From Anderseniella sp. (GTDB lineage: Bacteria > Pseudomonadota > Alphaproteobacteria > Rhizobiales > Aestuariivirgaceae): 64,000 nt of DNA. This document shows positions 18,572 to 26,479 of the stretch, one piece after another; positions within the stretch are counted from its first letter, which is position 1; every line of letters begins with the position of its first letter. The stretch is taken from contig JANQOK010000013.1 in assembly GCA_028289645.1 (NCBI GenBank), positions 496,001 to 560,000 of the forward strand. Reading direction: 5' to 3'. The position numbers and the translations under genes are program-made. The notes beneath the pieces were generated by a model. The model searched no databases. It was not told the DNA's origin and worked only from the letters and a program-made list of their open reading frames with translations.

Positions 18572-19312
18572 CTATCCCGGCTGAATTGTCCTGAACATGT
18601 TTGCCAGCGCCAGGCGGACATTGCGTTCAATCTGTGCCCAGTTTTCCAGATGGTTGCGGGAAAACCTGATCCTGAGCTTCATGTCATTGGCAAGAGCCAA
18701 GGTGCGTTCGCACAGGATCGGGCCGAGAACCGAGGGCTTGCGGTCGCAGCGGTGCACAATATGCCGGCCCTCCACCGTTGCCACATACAGGGTCAGGTCC
18801 GAATAGGGTGACGTTTCCTTGAACTTGTAGCGCAGCAGGTTGCCGTCAACCTGCTCCGGTTCTCCGTCAAAGTACACCGGGTAGATTTCCCCATAGCGTT
18901 CGACTGGTGTCAGTTCGTCCGTGCCGGAAGTCTCAAAGGTCAGGATTATCCAGTCGTTGAATTCCCGTGAGGTAGCCGGCAGCCGCGGGACACTGCCGGG
19001 CTGATAAGGCCAGGGCAGCAACAGGTCCAGTTTTACGATGTTGCCGAGTGTACGGCGATTGACCCGTGTTACCAGCCGCGTCGGTGCGACCAGCTCGGCG
19101 CTGTCGAAACGGTAGCGCGCCAGAACCGGCGGCGCATCGGGATTGGAGACCTGTTGCGGGGTCGCAAAAAGAAGGTCACGGTCTGCCAGAAACAGCCAGG
19201 CGATGATGAAACTGCCGGCCACGACAACCAGTCCGAAGAATATGGCCACCATCTTGCCGATGGACCGTTCCTGCGGCCCGTGGCTGTACCCACTGCTTCT
19301 GCGCCAGTTCAT
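18572..19312 (-). CDS. Membrane-anchored protein of unknown function
   Basis: 246 residues. One strongly hydrophobic segment at residues 22-45 (MVAIFFGLVVVAGSFIIAWL) follows a short positive N-terminus, so it is a single-pass inner-membrane protein with a periplasmic domain of about 200 residues. That domain has beta-strand-like alternation, two cysteines (HRCDRK, LCERTL) and a basic helical C-terminus. I do not recognise the family. It is divergent from the small membrane protein at 19562. Confidence 0.7.
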   Translation of the reverse strand: MNWRRSSGYSHGPQERSIGKMVAIFFGLVVVAGSFIIAWLFLADRDLLFATPQQVSNPDAPPVLARYRFDSAELVAPTRLVTRVNRRTLGNIVKLDLLLPWPYQPGSVPRLPATSREFNDWIILTFETSGTDELTPVERYGEIYPVYFDGEPEQVDGNLLRYKFKETSPYSDLTLYVATVEGRHIVHRCDRKPSVLGPILCERTLALANDMKLRIRFSRNHLENWAQIERNVRLALANMFRTIQPG

Positions 19313-19482
19313 GGGGCTCCTTTGTACATTGGCCTGAGCAATCCCTGGCCTCGGTTGAACAGGCCACTCTCCATTGGTTTCCGGTACCGTTCCCGCACGG
19401 AAGTTTTTCCGGGAGCAGGCTCACCTCACCGGTTTGGTATGCCTGTTGCAAGCCATCAGTGCAAGCACGATGAGACTGCCAG

Positions 19483-19518
19483 AAAAACTGAGCATTTTTC
19501 ATGAAAACAGCAGTTTTT
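19483..19518. promoter_or_regulatory. Nested A/T-rich palindromes in a divergent promoter region
   Basis: AAAAACTG (19483-19490) pairs with CAGTTTTT (19511-19518), and the perfect 12-bp palindrome TTTTCATGAAAA (19496-19507) lies between the arms. The site sits in the 249-bp gap between the divergent genes starting at 19312 and 19562, so an operator is plausible. No other gene is visible in that gap. Confidence 0.45.
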
Positions 19519-19561
19519 GGGACTTCTCGTGCGGGATGTACTTATTTGGGGATGTGCCACG

Positions 19562-19885
19562 ATGACATATGATACATTTCTGGTCGTGATGGCCTTCGGG
19601 CTAACCGGTGCGGGGCTGGTGCATTCTGGATGGTTGTGGATGGGCCATTCCAGGCCATCGTTTGCAAACCTGCTTGAAGGTGGGTCCGCCCTGTCGATGC
19701 CGTTCCGGGTGATTGGCGTCATGCTGGCGGCGCCGCTGTTACTGGCCGGCAGCGCCGCACGCATGATGGATCATGGCTGGCGGTATGCAGGGGTGATGCT
19801 CGTTGGTTTAATCCTGTCCGGGGTGTGGTGCTTCATGAACGGGATCGTGCTAGTTGTCAGCCTGGGTTCTTTGATGACGATCTAA
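19562..19885 (+). CDS. Small multi-pass membrane protein of unknown function
   Basis: 107 residues from ATG 19562 (MTYDTFLVV). Three hydrophobic segments are visible: about residues 5-27, 48-65 and 75-103, with short polar loops. No catalytic motif. The track start at 19517 adds 15 residues across an apparent leader and is less likely. The gamma-carbonic anhydrase follows after 28 bp and may be co-transcribed. Confidence 0.7.
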   Translation: MTYDTFLVVMAFGLTGAGLVHSGWLWMGHSRPSFANLLEGGSALSMPFRVIGVMLAAPLLLAGSAARMMDHGWRYAGVMLVGLILSGVWCFMNGIVLVVSLGSLMTI

Positions 19886-19913
19886 TCGGGCAAGAGGCGC
19901 ACGCGCACATTCC

Positions 19914-20453
19914 ATGAGCATTTATGAATTTGAAGGCAATCGGCCGCAACTACCACACCCTGATCCCTGTTATGTCGCCCCTACGGCTACCTTGCTGGGC
20001 AAGGTGCGCCTGGAACGGCTTGCAAGTGTCTGGTTCGGTGCCGTTCTGCGTGGCGACAACGAACTGATCACGCTCGGCGAGGAAACCAACGTGCAGGACA
20101 ACTGCGTGTTGCATACCGATCCGGGATTTCCGCTGGTCCTGGGACGCGGTGTCACCGTTGGCCACCTGGCTATGCTGCACGGCTGCACTGTCGGCGACAA
20201 TTCACTTATCGGCATGGGCGCAACCGTCATGAACGGTGCCGTTGTTGGCCGCAACTGCATCGTCGGTGCCCATGCCCTGATCGGGGAAGGCAAGACGATC
20301 GATGACAATTCCCTGGTGCTCGGCGCGCCGGGGCGGGTTGTGAAATCTCTGGACGCCAAGGCTGAAGCCGGTCTCAGGGCCGCCGCTGCGGCCTACGTGG
20401 ACAAGGTCCATCGCTATGCACGCGACAATGGACTGAAACTGGTGGAAGACTAG
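19914..20453 (+). CDS. Gamma-class carbonic anhydrase family protein
   Basis: 179-residue left-handed beta-helix protein. Hexapeptide repeats run through most of the sequence, [10 protein letters not shown] near residue 45 is the conserved Arg/Asp/Gln face, and the three metal-binding histidines appear as VLHTDPG and GHLAMLHGC. This resembles the PaaY/YrdA/CaiE group, so carbonic anhydrase activity is plausible but not certain. It converges with the cysteine peptidase gene. Confidence 0.9.
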   Translation: MSIYEFEGNRPQLPHPDPCYVAPTATLLGKVRLERLASVWFGAVLRGDNELITLGEETNVQDNCVLHTDPGFPLVLGRGVTVGHLAMLHGCTVGDNSLIGMGATVMNGAVVGRNCIVGAHALIGEGKTIDDNSLVLGAPGRVVKSLDAKAEAGLRAAAAAYVDKVHRYARDNGLKLVED

Positions 20454-20480
20454 AACTGCGTGTTGTCGCCTTAGTGCCCC

Positions 20481-20523
20481 AAAAAAGGCGGGGCCAGCAT
20501 CAGGTGGGAATGATGCTGACCCC
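20481..20523 (-). terminator. Rho-independent terminator of the cysteine peptidase gene
   Basis: On the minus strand GGGGTCAGCATCA pairs with TGATGCTGGCCCC (one mismatch) and is followed by GCCTTTTTT. It lies 115 bp after the minus-strand stop codon at 20638. Confidence 0.8.
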
Positions 20524-20524
20524 T

Positions 20525-20566
20525 GGGACCCGGTTGGTGGGGGATGGGGAGGGGATGCCGACCGGG
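20525..20566. other. G-rich loop hairpin
   Basis: CCCGGTTGG (20529-20537) pairs with CCGACCGGG (20558-20566) around a loop that holds GGGGG, GGGG and GGGG runs; another GGG lies at 20525-20527. The plus strand could form a G-quadruplex. It lies in the 3' untranslated part of the minus-strand peptidase mRNA, where the loop is C-rich. Confidence 0.4.
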
Positions 20567-20637
20567 CCGTTCCGCAGGTTCTTTTTGCTCGGGTCAATTG
20601 CCGCGCGGGCGAACCTGATATTGCTGATGATGTCTGA

Positions 20638-21276
20638 TCAGTTTGCTCCTGCGATTGTGTCTCTGTCCCTTGCGTAACGTGTGCTCATCGACACCCAGAT
20701 GCGCGGGTTCTTCTGGGACTGGCGCTTCAGGTACTCGTATCCGGTCTCCGACCAGCGCAGAACCTGGCGGCGGCGGTTGTCGAGAATGAAATCGCCGCCG
20801 TCGGTGCGCACCATCAGGACCGCGTGACCGTCGCCGTTTTCATCGAACACGACCGTGATGAGCAGCGCTTCGGGAGCAAACCCGAGGCCCTCGAGGTAGC
20901 GCTTTTTCATGAGCACGTAGTCTTCGCAATCGCCGGCGATTGACGGGTAGTCCCAGCGCTCGACCGTGCCGTACAAGTCCATGTCGGTGGCCGGAACGAT
21001 CTTGTCGTTGACAAAGTCATTGACCTCGACGAGCTGCGCCCAGGTCCTGTTGTTCAGTTCAGCCTGCGTCTTTCCGCTGCCGACATTGCGGCATTCCGCT
21101 GTGTAACGGGCGCAGAACTGGACATAACCGATGGGTGGCAGGGTTACGCCAAACTCCGGTGCATGAATGTTGGCAGACGCGGTGATATTGCCGGTCTTCT
21201 GCTGGTTGTAGGCATGTGCCGGAAGTGCTGTGGTCATGACCGCCAGGCACATGGCTATCCCCTTCAAAGTGTTCAT
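20638..21276 (-). CDS. Bacterial transglutaminase-like cysteine peptidase (BTLCP)
   Basis: 212 residues with a signal peptide (MNTLKGIAMCLAVMTT, cleavage near AHA). The triad is visible as GDCEDYVLMK (Cys), GDGHAVLMVRT (His) and GDFILDNR (Asp). In other proteobacteria members of this family (LapG) process adhesins under c-di-GMP control, but no LapD-like partner is present in the window. Start ATG 21276 with GGATGGGG upstream; the track start at 21291 is five codons longer. The nearby PilZ gene is also on this strand. Confidence 0.9.
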   Translation of the reverse strand: MNTLKGIAMCLAVMTTALPAHAYNQQKTGNITASANIHAPEFGVTLPPIGYVQFCARYTAECRNVGSGKTQAELNNRTWAQLVEVNDFVNDKIVPATDMDLYGTVERWDYPSIAGDCEDYVLMKKRYLEGLGFAPEALLITVVFDENGDGHAVLMVRTDGGDFILDNRRRQVLRWSETGYEYLKRQSQKNPRIWVSMSTRYARDRDTIAGAN

Positions 21277-21462
21277 TTTCAAACGCCCCATCCTTTTTTG
21301 TTGTTGGATGGAAGCTATCGGAGGGGACTTGAGATTCAGCTAAACAGATGTGCCAGATTTGAGTCATTCGCCGTGAAATTCGTTAATCATGAAGCAGTTG
21401 CTAACGGGCCCGCGGCGTGGTCATAGGCCAGGTATTCAGCCTCTGATCCGGCGACAAGCATG

Positions 21463-21499
21463 AAAAAACCCGCCAATGCAGATTGCACTCGGCGGGTTT
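21463..21499 (-). terminator. Rho-independent terminator of the PilZ gene
   Basis: Minus strand: AACCCGCC and GGCGGGTT form an 8-bp stem, followed by a T-run (TTTTTTCA). It starts about 25 bp after the stop codon of the PilZ gene. Confidence 0.85.
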
Positions 21500-21521
21500 G
21501 GACTGAACAGGTTATCGGTGC

Positions 21522-22244
21522 TTAGAGCACCGCATGCTCGGCCAGCTTTGATGGTTCCAGCGCCCGCATAAACTCTATGGCGATGCCGTCCGATGTAAAG
21601 CGCACCACGCGGCCGCGCATTCTTCCCAGCGACAGGTAGGTGCCGATGGCAGGCAATACGTCGGTTTTAATGGAAGCGCCGGAAACGGAGATATCGATGA
21701 CCTCACACGAATATTCGCGACCGTCATGCAGAGTGATCTGGGAAGTCTTGTCTTTTGGCGCATAGCGGTCGTCGCGGCGCTCTTCAGGGTCGGACTGTTC
21801 AAACCACTCAAGGCGGCGTTCCATGCGCTCACGCCGCCTGCCGGTGAGATTGAAAGCCACGTAAAAGCCTTCATCGACGGTTTTCTCCATGGTTCCGTCC
21901 ACACGGCCAATGTCGTCCAGGTAAGCGATGACCGGCGTGCCGGGCTCGACGCTGTGGTCGCTCAGCAATGTGACGCCATCGGCATCAATACTGGCCATCT
22001 GACATGGATACTCGCTCATATCAGGCAGCATGAAACGGCCGAAGATGATTCTTTTGCCACTGTCAGATGAAGTCGCTGATGTGTTTGAGTCGGCTTCCGC
22101 TGAAAATGCACTCACTTTGACAGTCCTCTGCATGGTGCCGTTAAAGGGGTATGCCGAGAGCGCTGCCGGCAGTTCTCTCGTTCCGTGTCCATACATTAGC
22201 CGGTTTGGTGTAAATGCGGCCTTAACGGAACGATCATTTAACAA
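21522..22244 (-). CDS. PilZ-domain protein
   Basis: 240 residues in the track; the true start may be ATG 22133 (MQRTVKVSAF, 203 residues), since the first 37 residues look non-conserved and there is no clear ribosome-binding site at either. The C-terminal PilZ domain has the c-di-GMP motifs RRDDRYA and DISVSGA. An N-terminal PilZ-like half (GRFMLPDMSEYPCQM) lacks the full motif. Probable cytosolic c-di-GMP receptor; output unknown. Confidence 0.83.
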   Translation of the reverse strand: MLNDRSVKAAFTPNRLMYGHGTRELPAALSAYPFNGTMQRTVKVSAFSAEADSNTSATSSDSGKRIIFGRFMLPDMSEYPCQMASIDADGVTLLSDHSVEPGTPVIAYLDDIGRVDGTMEKTVDEGFYVAFNLTGRRRERMERRLEWFEQSDPEERRDDRYAPKDKTSQITLHDGREYSCEVIDISVSGASIKTDVLPAIGTYLSLGRMRGRVVRFTSDGIAIEFMRALEPSKLAEHAVL

Positions 22245-22323
22245 CCAGTCGCAACGCCGGCAGGAGTCGTTTGCCGGATGCTTGCAGCTGTGTCCTGTTC
22301 CCTAAAAGCCGGCAGAAAACTCG

Positions 22324-22965
22324 TCAGGCTTTTCCGCCGTCTATGACACGCAGGAAACTGGAATTGATGCGCCTGACCTCATCGCTGCTGGATGCCGGTG
22401 TCGAGACCGGTTCGCCGGGAAGCATGTCGCTCCACAGAATGCGGATCTTGCGCACCTGGAATGTTACCAGCGGGTCCGGGGCAACACCTCGAGCGTCGCG
22501 GAACGGTGCAATTGTCGTAAGTGCGTGGACATTCCTGCCATTGGCAGAGATGACCGGCACCGCAAGCAACTCAAATCCGACTTCACGGCCGCTGAAGGAA
22601 TGGGCGAGAAATCGGCCGACGCACGGTTGCTTCATTCCCACGACGGTATCCAGGCCGCGAAGAATGGTTTCACGGTCAAAGTTGGGCCAGTCGTCAAAGG
22701 CCGTCGCGCCGGTCAGTTGCTGGCCCATAGTGTCACAAACGGCAGACCCCGCCAGCCGGTATACATAGGACAGTTTATGCGGGTCGCGCGCCAGTATGCA
22801 GGTCCACGGTATGATGCGGTCCAGATCGCGCATAGTAATGTCGGTCCTCAACGGCGCGGCGTCTTCGCCGCGGATACGTTCCCAGGCGCGCAGCAACTTG
22901 CGACTGGTGGGATGCATGACTATCTCATCAGTGACATTGTTGAAAATCTGGTTCGTGCCTGACAT
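22324..22965 (-). CDS. PAS_5-type PAS-domain protein
   Basis: 213 residues from ATG 22965 (MSGTNQIFN), with AGGCAGGTG upstream; the track GTG start is three codons longer. It looks like a single PAS domain of the alphaproteobacterial PAS_5 family (YRLAGSAVCDTMGQQLTG, FSGREVGFELLAVPV). No kinase, cyclase or output domain is attached, so it is a stand-alone sensor-like protein. It lies between the PilZ gene and the rhomboid gene. Confidence 0.8.
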   Translation of the reverse strand: MSGTNQIFNNVTDEIVMHPTSRKLLRAWERIRGEDAAPLRTDITMRDLDRIIPWTCILARDPHKLSYVYRLAGSAVCDTMGQQLTGATAFDDWPNFDRETILRGLDTVVGMKQPCVGRFLAHSFSGREVGFELLAVPVISANGRNVHALTTIAPFRDARGVAPDPLVTFQVRKIRILWSDMLPGEPVSTPASSSDEVRRINSSFLRVIDGGKA

Positions 22966-23069
22966 ATAAGTCACCTGCCTGACTGGTATCTCGTTGTTTC
23001 AAAGCTGAACGCTGTTACCCCGTCTTTGCAGGCACCGTGCCAGACAGTGATAATCAGACAGGCAAATCC

Positions 23070-23867
23070 ATGGATGACGACAAATTCCCTGAAAACTGGC
23101 GATTTGACGAGAGACAGCGGCGATCTGACGACCTGGACGCATCGAAAATTCGGCGCGCCGGGCCCCCTGCTGTCAATGCGCCGGGCGTGGTGCTGTTACT
23201 GGCCGGCACACTGCTGCTGATTCATGCCGGGCTGCAGCTTGTCGGCAGCGATACCTACAACCGTGTTCTTCTGACCCTGGCATTCCTGCCGGTTCGGTTT
23301 CAGACACTGACGGAATTTGGCGGCCAATTGCTGCCTGGCGGTGAAATTGCGCGTGTAACGTCGTTCTTCACCTACGCGCTGCTGCATGGAAGCTGGACCC
23401 ATCTGGTGATGAACATGGTCTGGATGCTGGCGTTCGGGTCGGTGGCGGCCAGACGGTTGGGGCCAGCCCGGTTTATCGGCCTGTCCATGCTTGCAGCAGG
23501 TGTGGCAGCGGCATTTTCCATGGTCATGAACTGGGGTACGGGCGCAATACTGGTCGGCGCGTCCGGTGCCATTGCAGGACAGATGGCGGTGGCGGTCCGG
23601 CTGATTTTCGCCCATGGCGGCACACTGATGAGCAGTTTACGCAAGGACCTGTCGCTGGTGCCGCCGGAACCGCTGCTGAGGCTGTTTACGAACCGGTCCG
23701 CGGTTATCTTTATTGCCGTCTGGCTCGGCGTTGACATGCTGTTTGCATCATCTGGTCTGCTCAGCGGCGCGCGCATAGCCTGGGAAGCCCACCTGGGAGG
23801 TTTCCTGACCGGTTTGCTGGTGTTCGGGTGGCTCGATCCGGCCAGGAGGAGCCAAGCGCGGACCTGA
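23070..23867 (+). CDS. Rhomboid-family intramembrane serine protease
   Basis: 265 residues from ATG 23070 (MDDDKFPENW); the track GTG at 23037 is the alternative. The catalytic serine is in GASGAI near residue 165, and the His partner in WEAHLGGFLTGLL near residue 240. HGSWTHLVMNMVWML is the conserved TM2 helix of rhomboids. About six membrane segments follow a cytosolic N-terminus of about 40 residues rich in charged residues. Substrates unknown. Confidence 0.88.
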   Translation: MDDDKFPENWRFDERQRRSDDLDASKIRRAGPPAVNAPGVVLLLAGTLLLIHAGLQLVGSDTYNRVLLTLAFLPVRFQTLTEFGGQLLPGGEIARVTSFFTYALLHGSWTHLVMNMVWMLAFGSVAARRLGPARFIGLSMLAAGVAAAFSMVMNWGTGAILVGASGAIAGQMAVAVRLIFAHGGTLMSSLRKDLSLVPPEPLLRLFTNRSAVIFIAVWLGVDMLFASSGLLSGARIAWEAHLGGFLTGLLVFGWLDPARRSQART

Positions 23868-24062
23868 GGTGGAAATCAGGCCGGTTTTTGTCTGCTGCGC
23901 TGCGCTATGTTGTTGAGATTGATGGGATAACGAATTCCCACCTCAATCATGATTAATATAGATTCAAGCCGTTTGGGAAACATCTGATTAAGGGTTTTGT
24001 GCCAATAATTCCGCATCGCGCGTTTCAGCGCCACTTTTTGCGAAAAAAGGTCAGTACCCACA

Positions 24063-24605
24063 ATGAATGCCGCGGACATTGTTGAGCAATATGGACGTGG
24101 TGTTCCGGCAATCGTGCAGTCCACCAAGCTTGTGGATGTGTGTGAATACCTTCTGTCATGCCGCGCGCCGGGAACAGTCATCCTCAGCGAGTATGGCGAA
24201 GTCAAAGGAACACTGTCCCAGAAGGATATCATCAATGCGTCCGGCAGGCTTGGCTCTTCGGTCATGCAGATGGTGGCCAGCGACTTAGTCCGTGACCTTG
24301 TTCCGGCATGTGAAACGACAACTCATATCATCCAGGTGATGGAATTGTTGAACAACACGGCTTCGGAGTTTGTACTGGTCACCGAGCATGGTGAAATCAA
24401 GGGGATGATCACGCTTGCCGACGTGCATGATCTGCTGTTGCATGCTTTGACGGAAGAGGTTGCGGAAACTGCCGATACGGCTGACGACACCGACGCCAAG
24501 CCAGCGCCGCGGAAGAAGGCCGCGGCCGCAAAAAGTGCGGGTTCCGATGCAGAAGCCGCTGCTCCGCCACCGGCTGAGTATGAAGAGATCCGCAACTCGG
24601 CATAG
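24063..24605 (+). CDS. CBS-domain protein
   Basis: 180 residues. Two CBS motifs cover about residues 10-65 (TVILSEYGEVKGTLSQKDI) and 75-135 (EFVLVTEHGEIKGMITLADV), forming one Bateman module. The last 45 residues are a low-complexity Ala/Lys/Pro-rich tail. CBS pairs bind adenine nucleotides and usually regulate a partner; none is obvious here. It converges with hisI. The 195-bp region upstream holds only A/T-rich sequence with a weak inverted repeat. Confidence 0.85.
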   Translation: MNAADIVEQYGRGVPAIVQSTKLVDVCEYLLSCRAPGTVILSEYGEVKGTLSQKDIINASGRLGSSVMQMVASDLVRDLVPACETTTHIIQVMELLNNTASEFVLVTEHGEIKGMITLADVHDLLLHALTEEVAETADTADDTDAKPAPRKKAAAAKSAGSDAEAAAPPPAEYEEIRNSA

Positions 24606-24622
24606 ACCGGAACCGGCGCCGG

Positions 24623-25066
24623 TTACTTCTTGCCGTAGGTCGCTTCAGGGTCGATTTTCCTGACATTGTCGATTGTTGTCAGGCTCCGATCCCGGTTCAC
24701 TTCGCGGTAGAAGCAGCTGGCGCGACCCGTATGGCACGCAGCCCCGTCGCCGGCGACACGAACCTCCAGCACCAATATGTCCTGATCGCAGTCAGTGCGA
24801 ATGCGTTCAATGTGCTGCAGTTGTCCGGAGGTTTCGCCCTTCTTCCACAACGACTTGCGCGAGCGTGAGTAATAGTGCGCCAGGCCGGTTTCGAGGCTCA
24901 GCGCCAGACTCTCGCTGTTCATGAAGGCAAACATCAATGGTGCGTTGGTTGCTGCATCGATTGCCATGGCCGGAATGAGCCCGGCATCGTCAAAGCGCGG
25001 CGCAAATTCGCCGCCCTCTTCAATATCTGCAATGCTGGCCGGCTGGGGGAAAAGGGTATCGGTCAC
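24623..25066 (-). CDS. hisI: Phosphoribosyl-AMP cyclohydrolase
   Basis: Third step of histidine synthesis; it opens the purine ring of PR-AMP. 147 residues with [14 protein letters not shown], the metal-binding DCDQD and the zinc cysteines in [12 protein letters not shown]. It is monofunctional, without the HisE pyrophosphohydrolase domain. It lies 29 bp after folE on the same strand. Confidence 0.96.
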   Translation of the reverse strand: MTDTLFPQPASIADIEEGGEFAPRFDDAGLIPAMAIDAATNAPLMFAFMNSESLALSLETGLAHYYSRSRKSLWKKGETSGQLQHIERIRTDCDQDILVLEVRVAGDGAACHTGRASCFYREVNRDRSLTTIDNVRKIDPEATYGKK

Positions 25067-25095
25067 GTCAGTTTCCCCTGTGCTTGGAAAACGTA

Positions 25096-25737
25096 TCAGT
25101 CAGGCTGGCGGTAGCGCACCATTTCCATGAAGCGCGCCTGCAGGGCAGGCTGTGACTTGAAATCGCCGGTGAACCGAGTGGTCAATGTAGACGCGTCACG
25201 CTTCTGCACGCCCCGCATTGTCATGCAATTGTGAACCGCTTCGATCATGACCGCCACGCCGCGAGCGTCCAGTTGGGTGTCGATGGCATGCACGATCTGG
25301 GCGGTGAGGTTTTCCTGGGTCTGCAGACGCCGGGAGAAAACCTCCACCACACGCGCCAGCTTTGACAAACCCACGACGCCGTTGGTTGGCAGATAGGCAA
25401 TGTGCGCATGGCCCTGGAACGGAACCATGTGGTGTTCGCAATGGGAGAAAAACTCGATGTTGCGCACCAGCACGATATCGTCGTAGCCACCGACGTCTTC
25501 AAAGGTGCGCTGCAGCGCATCGCGGCCATCGGCCTGATAACCGGAGAACAATTCCGAATATGCTTTCAGCACCCGTTTGGGCGTGTCCAGCAGGCCCTCC
25601 CGGTCCGGATCATCACCGGCCCACGAGATCAGCGTACGCACGGCCTTGAGAGCTTCTTCCTCGGAAGGCTTTTCAATGACCGGGCCAGACCCGATATCGG
25701 GCTTTGCAGTACCTATACGTTTAACGACAGCGTCCAT
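25096..25737 (-). CDS. folE: GTP cyclohydrolase I
   Basis: Converts GTP to dihydroneopterin triphosphate, the entry to folate. 213 residues from ATG 25737 (MDAVVKRIG), which has GAGG six bases upstream; the track start is 14 codons longer. Zinc ligands are visible in [12 protein letters not shown] and HNCMTMRGV, and the substrate site in [19 protein letters not shown]. The gene is divergent from the Fe-S scaffold gene; the 286-bp gap between them holds a 7-bp inverted repeat GCAAATT/AATTTGC (25823-25849) and no gene. Confidence 0.95.
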   Translation of the reverse strand: MDAVVKRIGTAKPDIGSGPVIEKPSEEEALKAVRTLISWAGDDPDREGLLDTPKRVLKAYSELFSGYQADGRDALQRTFEDVGGYDDIVLVRNIEFFSHCEHHMVPFQGHAHIAYLPTNGVVGLSKLARVVEVFSRRLQTQENLTAQIVHAIDTQLDARGVAVMIEAVHNCMTMRGVQKRDASTLTTRFTGDFKSQPALQARFMEMVRYRQPD

Positions 25738-26023
25738 TCGGGCCTCGATAGAGTCTTGTAATTTCAGGGCTAAATGCATTGATTTAACGCTGGTTTGTCA
25801 TTTCGGGTTCACTCAACCTGCAGCAAATTTTTAAAACCCGGCAATTTGCGTCTGGTCTTAGCACAAGCTGTGCCGGAATCCAAAAGACAGATTGCGGAGG
25901 GGGCATGCATTAGGCATATGAAAGTGGCTATTGGTTCCCTCAGGTATATCGATCACTCTGAGACAGCATATGGCGGAAAGAGGCTGGTAATACAAGCCGG
26001 TTCGACCCATATTGGCCACTGCC

Positions 26024-26479
26024 ATGATAAACGATGTCTATAACAAACAGATCCTGGGCTTTGCCGCCGACATTCCCCGGCTCGGCAGACTGGACGCTCC
26101 TCAGGGCACGGCAATTGCCCACTCAAAACTCTGCGGTTCAAAGGTGACCGTCGATCTCATGCTCGACAGTGGCGTGGTGTCGGACTTTGCCCACGATGTG
26201 AAGGCGTGTGCGCTGGGCCAGGCGTCGTCCTCGATAATGGCGCATCATGTGGTCGGTTCCACTCCTGACGAATTGCGTACCGTGCGAGATCAGATGTACG
26301 ACATGCTGAAGAATGGCGGGCCGGCGCCGGATGGCAAATGGTCTGACCTTGAAGCGCTGTCACCGGTGCGCGACTTCAAGGCTCGCCATGCCTCGACCCT
26401 GTTGACCTTCGATGCGGTGTGCAATGCGATCGATATAGCCGAAGGCAAGCAGGGCGAAAGCGCCGCCCAGTCAGCCTGA
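26024..26479 (+). CDS. Iron-sulfur cluster assembly scaffold protein (IscU/SufU-like)
   Basis: 151 residues from ATG 26024 (MINDVYNKQILG). The three scaffold cysteines are in KLCGSKV, VKACALGQASSS and FDAVCNAI. It is the diverged NifU-N-type protein found near folE in Rhizobiales rather than a canonical IscU. Its 3' end overlaps the convergent choline-sulfatase gene by 9 bp. Confidence 0.87.
   Translation: MINDVYNKQILGFAADIPRLGRLDAPQGTAIAHSKLCGSKVTVDLMLDSGVVSDFAHDVKACALGQASSSIMAHHVVGSTPDELRTVRDQMYDMLKNGGPAPDGKWSDLEALSPVRDFKARHASTLLTFDAVCNAIDIAEGKQGESAAQSA

Noticed and set aside
25738-26023. Riboswitch or small gene upstream of folE or the Fe-S scaffold gene
   Set aside because: Only a weak 7-bp inverted repeat is visible; no known riboswitch core or supported ORF.
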